From positions 1 through 12,655 of the forward strand of contig NAJO01000142.1 of NCBI GenBank assembly GCA_002077065.1: a stretch of DNA of 12,655 bases, read 5' to 3'. The notes below the pieces were generated by a model, which saw only the letters and a program-made list of their open reading frames with translations, did no database searches and was not told where the DNA came from. This document shows, piece after piece, positions 8,582 through 12,655 of this stretch. How positions within the stretch are numbered: position 1 is the first letter of the stretch; each line of letters begins with the position of its first letter. A program made the position numbers and the translations under genes. The stretch is from Cryoendolithus antarcticus. Its lineage: Eukaryota; Ascomycota; Dothideomycetes; Cladosporiales; Cladosporiaceae.

Positions 8582-9344
8582 ATGGTAATTCAACTCGAAC
8601 TACAATCTGTTCAAGCACGTTGGCCTCGATTTCGACACTGCTGTCTTCCCGATGGGTTTACCCTGGCAAACGCGACTAGCAACAGCACCACAAGCATTTC
8701 GAGCACCACAAGTATCGAGCGTCTTGATACCACCGTCTCACGGATGCGAGACAGAGCCAGCTCAGCGGCTGGGAGCTCGTCAACGCCCAATAGCACAAGT
8801 TCTAGCCTCTCACGAGAGTCAAAGCTCATCATCATTCCCATCACCGTAATCGGTGTGTTTACTTTTGTCCCACTCTTTCACCAGACTGCCAACACATCAA
8901 ACAGCTACTCTGCTTATCATAGCAGTCTTGATATTCACCATTTTACGCTGGCGTAAAGGAATCACCATCTCTGAGATCATACAATTTCGGCGACATCATC
9001 CCGACGACGTCTTACTCGGTCCGATACCACCGGAACTAGACCTCCCATCATTTCTGATCTACCGCGAATCGCGATACTCGGTCCGCTCGTCGAAGCATGC
9101 TTCTCTTCCTAGCTTTTCCGGGTTCCTAAGAAACACTGCACCTGTGCCGTCGGTAAAGGCGCCGAGACCTTCACACCAGAGTACGTACGTCAAGACGTGG
9201 AAAGCTATGCATCCATCTCCAGCACCAAAGACGTCTCTCAGAGACTGTTACGATCTCCTCGCTGGTGCTACACCACTTCCACCTGGAGCGAGGCTGCAAA
9301 TATACGCGGCTCGAGCTCAACAGGCATTGCGGCAGAGTACATAA
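8582..9344 (+). CDS. Single-pass membrane protein, 5' end unresolved
   Basis: Exons 8582-8852 and 8905-9344 join across a 52-base intron (GTGTGT donor, CAG acceptor, phase 1). The result is an open frame of 236 residues ending at TAA 9342-9344. It contains a Cys pair (HCCLPDGFTL), a Ser/Thr-rich extracellular stalk to about residue 80, one hydrophobic helix at 82-104 and a basic stop-transfer RWRK, then a cytoplasmic tail of about 130 residues rich in Pro and Ser. Splicing fuses LIIIPITVI to ATLLIIAVLIFTIL, making one uninterrupted helix, which supports the intron. The layout is common among fungal surface proteins of unknown function (Cys-rich ectodomain, CC-x-DGF-like motif, Ser/Thr stalk, one helix). 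There is no signal peptide at 8582, so the true start lies upstream, in a region where frames disagree. The gene may be broken at its 5' end. Confidence 0.42.
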
Positions 9345-9931
9345 GATTAGCAGTTGCCCAGCATTGTGACGACGTCAGAACTTCGAGACTCCTGCACTGC
9401 GCCGTTCTGGCATGAGACGGATACGCGTCCTTTCTCTCGACGGGGTACGCCTTGCAACCGCCAGCATTGCGAGACCGGTGAAGCTTGACGAACTCATTAG
9501 TGGCTATGATACAGAGGTCCAAGAACCTTGATCGAGCTGTTGGAATGGAACGACTCAAGACACGAGTGATAGATGTAAGAATGTACGCGTGCCTGGACCT
9601 AGATCATCCACTCGAGCTGCTGACTTGTGGGATTGGTGGAAATGTGTTCAGGTTGACTGTATGGTGCAATAGTACAGCATGAACGCTCTACAGTCAGGTT
9701 ACGCGCTTTGCGAAACCCTTACGTATTCGCGTGCGCTTATCGAGAAATTCCAGGCAGCGTCTTCGACGATTAATGAACCAATTGCTGACCTGTGCTATAC
9801 TTATGCCAGTGGCCTTCGTTGTGCGTCAGCATCTAAAACCGTCTACTACGAGCAAGAAGATTTGGCTTACGCTGGAAAACCAAGCTTTCTGCTCTTCATT
9901 TGGGTATGGATTTGATGTGTTCTAGGCAAGA
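9345..9931. other. No gene recognised
   Basis: Only short open frames are present. The plus frame 9679-9915 (with IEKFQAASSTINEPIADLCY) has a protein-like look but no recognised motif and no clear gene structure. A short RVLSLDG at 9424-9444 recalls the patatin core but is too short to use. Confidence 0.35.
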
Positions 9932-10825
9932 TCAACAAAGGCTCCACGGTGAGTAGGATTCGTTGCATACTTGGTTGAACCATGCCCTCATGATCTTGGT
10001 AGACCGCGAAGGCAATGTGCTGCGCTTTCGTGCGGTCTCGTATTGGATACTAGACCGATTGGAAAGTTGAAATGGCGCGTGTGTACCTTTATGCGATGCG
10101 TGAACAGGGTTCCTTGTTGGAGGTAGTGGTGTCCTGTGGTGATCCAGGGTCACATATGGGGCCAGACGGAAGATCCTGCGTTGCTCGTGCGGAGCTAAGC
10201 TATACTGTGCGTGCACATCAAAGGAAGCATGCTGCTGGAGCAGCGAGTAGGAAGCAACGCTAGCGATGTCGCTCAAAGTCTTTCGTTTGTGTACTCGCAT
10301 CCCAGAGTTGTAGCAACTTTCTTCCGGAGGCTCTCGATCTCGTGGTCGGTCAGTCCTCTCTTGGATCGCTGGTATACACAGAAGTGGCTGACGGCGTGGA
10401 TTGGTTGTGTGTCTTGGCGTCAGACCTGATTCCCACAGTTGGTCATGAACACTCAGCGTTTGATGGTCCCTGAGCGCTATGGAGCATGGTCTCACAGCTG
10501 CTAGACTTCGATCTATACGATGCGCAAAGTGTCCGAAAGGTGCTGGTGGAGCCATTAGTGGTTGCACAAACCATGCACTGCAACCATCACACATGTCCGC
10601 CGCAGTGAATGGAATTGCCGGCATTCCAGGTGATTTGTTTCCGCCCTGGGCCAGATAAGAGTACACTGCATCTGGTGCAGCGCAAGGCCTCCGTGCTTCT
10701 TCAGGGTACAGTGATGGCGGCTTGTAGGTACATGCCATGATGGCTGGTTCCACTGGATGTGGCTGAGAAAATACGCTGTAAACGTGTAACGCTCCAAATG
10801 GACACTCAGAGCTGTTCTTCGGCAC
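9932..10825 (-). CDS. Long open frame, unknown function
   Basis: This is the longest uninterrupted frame in the window: 297 codons, bounded by a stop just upstream of 10825 and ending at 9932. The first ATG is at 10738 (268 codons). With equal base use the chance of 297 stop-free codons from one start is about 6 in ten million, so it is unlikely to be random. However, the product is rich in His, Pro, Arg and Cys, with no signal peptide, helix or motif I recognise, a composition often seen when an open frame lies opposite a former gene. The plus strand, frame 1 (10264-10737), also reads protein-like between TGA codons (with LASDLIPTVGHEH and HLVQRKASVLLQG). So the real, perhaps decayed, gene might be on the other strand. 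No function is proposed. Confidence 0.33.
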   Translation of the reverse strand: MPKNSSECPFGALHVYSVFSQPHPVEPAIMACTYKPPSLYPEEARRPCAAPDAVYSYLAQGGNKSPGMPAIPFTAADMCDGCSAWFVQPLMAPPAPFGHFAHRIDRSLAAVRPCSIALRDHQTLSVHDQLWESGLTPRHTTNPRRQPLLCIPAIQERTDRPRDREPPEESCYNSGMRVHKRKTLSDIASVASYSLLQQHASFDVHAQYSLAPHEQRRIFRLAPYVTLDHHRTPLPPTRNPVHASHKGTHAPFQLSNRSSIQYETARKRSTLPSRSTKIMRAWFNQVCNESYSPWSLC

Positions 10826-10862
10826 CTAAATCTTATTAGCGCAGGCCTACTGGGCGTCTGGA

Positions 10863-11501
10863 TCAACTTGCAGAGTCCAGTGGAGTCGGCAGAATGCTTT
10901 GAACATCAGATGCTTGGTCGGGCAAACCATGCTGCAAGGAACGGTCGTGGAGAGTACGCCCGTCAGGCTTGTCAATGCCTTTAGTCGTGTCATGGTGCTC
11001 TTTGGTACTGTGCCCATAGATCTCCGGTAGCAGCAGGTCAACAATCCGCGGGACTTCTTTATCGGGATCAATAACGATATCGTTGAACGCTAGCTCGGTA
11101 CTGCTGCTCGAGGCGTCCGATGTTGGCCAACGGGTGTTCCTCTGTCTCAATACCCTGTATGTTGTCAGATCGCGTGAGTCTCGACAGACCTGCCGGTCAT
11201 TAGCAGTCCAAGTTTCCATGAGTGGCATCATCAGGTTTTCCAGCTGCGATTGCAACGTGGAAGTGATACACTGTTGTTGTCTTGACAACTGGACGTATGC
11301 AATCAGCGTTTTCACCGTTGCAAACGCAAGCAGTAGGGAGGTATTGGAGTGGCTAGAGAGGGATTCTGCCAATTCAGATCGAAGATGTGTTCGATATGTG
11401 TGTAGTGATAGTTCTTTTGACAAAGTCTTGGCAAGATTTGTGTCCGACTTCCCCGCGTGTCCGACTTCCCCGCGGTTTACGTTACATGATAGACAAGCCT
11501 T
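10863..11501 (-). CDS. Open frame of 212 codons, no start codon, unknown function
   Basis: The minus strand is open from just after a TAG (11501) to TGA at 10865-10863. The product resembles a real protein: helical, with alternating hydrophobic and polar residues (SLLLAFATVKTLIAYVQL, STLQSQLENLMMPLMETW) and an acidic stretch (NDIVIDPDKEVPRIVDLLL). The family was not recognised. No ATG occurs in the first 90 codons; the first in-frame ATG pair is at 11231. The gene is therefore either 5'-truncated or has an upstream exon that was not found. The plus strand is also open over 11083-11505, but its product is Cys/Ser-rich and looks like a shadow. A 17-base tandem duplication near the 5' end (11441-11474) would shift the frame, so the upstream part may be artificially open. 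It sits 38 bases before the next minus-strand open frame in a different frame; no fitting intron was found. Confidence 0.38.
   Translation of the reverse strand, partial: KACLSCNVNRGEVGHAGKSDTNLAKTLSKELSLHTYRTHLRSELAESLSSHSNTSLLLAFATVKTLIAYVQLSRQQQCITSTLQSQLENLMMPLMETWTANDRQVCRDSRDLTTYRVLRQRNTRWPTSDASSSSTELAFNDIVIDPDKEVPRIVDLLLPEIYGHSTKEHHDTTKGIDKPDGRTLHDRSLQHGLPDQASDVQSILPTPLDSAS
11441..11474. repeat. Perfect 17-base tandem duplication
   Basis: TGTCCGACTTCCCCGCG is present twice head to tail, at 11441-11457 and 11458-11474, with no mismatch. Identity of the copies suggests a recent duplication. A length of 17 is not a multiple of 3, so any gene crossing it changes frame. Confidence 0.95.
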
Positions 11502-11509
11502 CTAGGCTC

Positions 11510-12111
11510 GTTGATGTCAATCACGCGAGTCTCCCAGTCGTCGCGCTCTAAAGTTGATCAGTAAGAGCATTCATGGGAAATCGGGATTGTTCAGGTCTGT
11601 CTGTACTTTGCGCAAGGACTGTAGCAAGGTTAGACATCCCAGTATGAGGTAGTTCCTACAGTTTTATGGAAGACCGGCCATATTTGTATAAGAGTGCTGA
11701 TGTTGAGGCTGATCGCCAACATCTGGGCAGTTGCCCATGCTCTAAAGAAAGCCAAGGACTGTCGCAAGCTAAGAGGTAAGCTATGGGGCCTAGATCGAGT
11801 TCCGCTCACGCTTATGCACCCCTAGTGGAGCGTAGAACATTGAATGCTCTAGATTGACTGTGATTCTTGGCTGTACCATTTTGCGTTCGCGCCTCGGGAG
11901 ACACAACAGGGTGACTTGCGTGCCTCGCCACAAGAACTCGGCTACACACTCGATCAGCGGCTACATAGTGCAGAGAGTTCTATGAGCGCCGCGTAGCGCA
12001 TACCTGGGTATATGTATAGATGACCTGCCCCAGATGTCGGTCTTTGGAAGGGCTCAGTATCATGTGGTGCTTATAACCTGACCAAAATACGAGGAAGAAC
12101 GCGTTGGACAG
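11510..12111. other. No gene recognised
   Basis: About 600 bases without a coding frame, RNA gene or repeat that can be supported. The sequence is of average composition. It may be the insertion flank of the LINE fragment that follows. Confidence 0.45.
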
Positions 12112-12148
12112 CACGTGGACGTGGGACAACACGTGGGGGGAACACGTG
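12112..12148. promoter_or_regulatory. Cluster of three CACGTG palindromes
   Basis: CACGTG occurs at 12112-12117, 12130-12135 and 12143-12148, with a further ACGTGG at 12119-12124. CACGTG is the core site of bHLH regulators in fungi (for example Cbf1/Pho4-type). The other four copies seen in the window are scattered, so three in 37 bases is a real local enrichment. It could be a regulatory cluster or a degenerate minisatellite; the sequence does not decide. Confidence 0.35.
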
Positions 12149-12183
12149 GAACAAACGCCACTTGCCGCGCTCTCCCCACCTAG

Positions 12184-12655
12184 ATTTACGAGCTATTCCA
12201 CATTGAGATCGGCTCGAACTTAGCGCAATTGCATTCCCTGACGCGTAGCGGAATGGCAAGGGTTACTTATGACGGCAACTACTGCACCTCGGCATCTCCC
12301 GACGAAAACGAAGGCACGCGATTCATACACAGCGCCGTGAATGAGGCAACAAGCTGGGAGAGGCGAAGTGGAGCTACCTTTGAAGAAGACAAGACCGCCT
12401 TTATCCACTTCACGCGAAGCCCGGCCCGCATTGACAACACGCCAATCACAGTCAAGGGAGAGCAAATTGGACCAGTTGACAGCACTGAGGTCCTAGGTGT
12501 GGTAATGGACTCGGCACTCCGGTACAAGCAGCATGTAGCAAGCGCGGCAACAAGAGGCCTGAAAGCAGCTATAGCGCTGAAACGACTCCGCGGCCTCTCA
12601 CCAAAAATAGCTCGAAGGCTGTTTGAGGCTACAGTCACGCCAACTGTTGACAATG
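12184..12655 (+). mobile_element. LINE (Tad1-like) reverse transcriptase fragment, runs off the window
   Basis: The frame is open from after a TAG (12181-12183) to the last base, 157 codons. Residues from about 12316 match the C-terminal part of the reverse transcriptase of fungal non-LTR retrotransposons: SWERRSGATFEEDKTAFIHF, then ITVKGEQ, TEVLGVVMDSALRYKQH, and LKRLRGLSPKIARRLFEATV. In the family this follows the YxDD active site and leads to the thumb region. About 28 codons before the SWER motif, where the catalytic FVDD/YxDD normally lies, the sequence reads TYDGNY (12265-12282), so the second catalytic Asp appears to be Gly. No earlier palm, finger or endonuclease sequence is readable upstream. 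The copy is 5'-truncated or decayed there, and probably inactive. Its 3' end lies outside the window. Confidence 0.85.

Noticed and set aside
9424..9444. RVLSLDG resembling the N-terminal core of patatin-like phospholipases
   Set aside because: Only seven residues match, the following Gly-Gly-Gly-x-R-G motif is absent and the frame stops soon after; likely chance.
11083..11505. Plus-strand 140-codon open frame
   Set aside because: It lies opposite the more protein-like minus-strand frame; its Cys/Ser-rich product looks like a shadow.

Overview
The window looks like accessory DNA from a filamentous ascomycete (Pezizomycotina; possibly a Dothideomycete, which is inference). The reasons are short GT-AG introns with CTAAT/CTAAC-type branch sites, two hydrophobin-type genes, a decayed Fot1/pogo-family transposon, the edge of a fungal LINE, and a block with the dinucleotide signature of repeat-induced point mutation (RIP). 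No tRNA, rRNA or CRISPR array was seen. Gene density is low, and most of the sequence is either decayed or not recognisable by eye.

Layout. 1-1245: non-coding; 301-720 carries a strong RIP signature. 1246-2694 (+): a Fot1-like DDE transposase with all three catalytic Asp present, broken by two adjacent TGA codons and a pair of compensating frameshifts. 2947-3543 (-): a possible small gene with a textbook intron, low confidence. 3544-4875: mostly unassigned, ending in a pyrimidine-rich promoter-like tract. 4876-5277 (+): a small secreted hydrophobin that reads intact only if a 66-base intron containing an in-frame TAA is removed. 5278-6212: convergent spacer with one unassigned open frame. 6213-7277 (-): a secreted protein of four predicted exons with a signal peptide, a Cys-rich N-terminal module, a long Ser/Thr-rich spacer and a C-terminal hydrophobin-type domain whose first cysteine is replaced by Arg. 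7278-8581: spacer between divergent genes. 8582-9344 (+): the 3' part of a single-pass membrane protein. 9932-10825 (-) and 10863-11501 (-): two long open frames of unknown function. 11441-11474: a perfect 17-base tandem duplication. 12112-12148: three clustered CACGTG palindromes. 12184-12655 (+): a LINE reverse-transcriptase fragment running off the end.

The main biological theme is cell-surface proteins: two convergent hydrophobin-type genes of different architecture, plus a Ser/Thr-rich membrane protein divergent from the second, all between transposon remnants. Any functional link among them is inference from proximity and protein type only.
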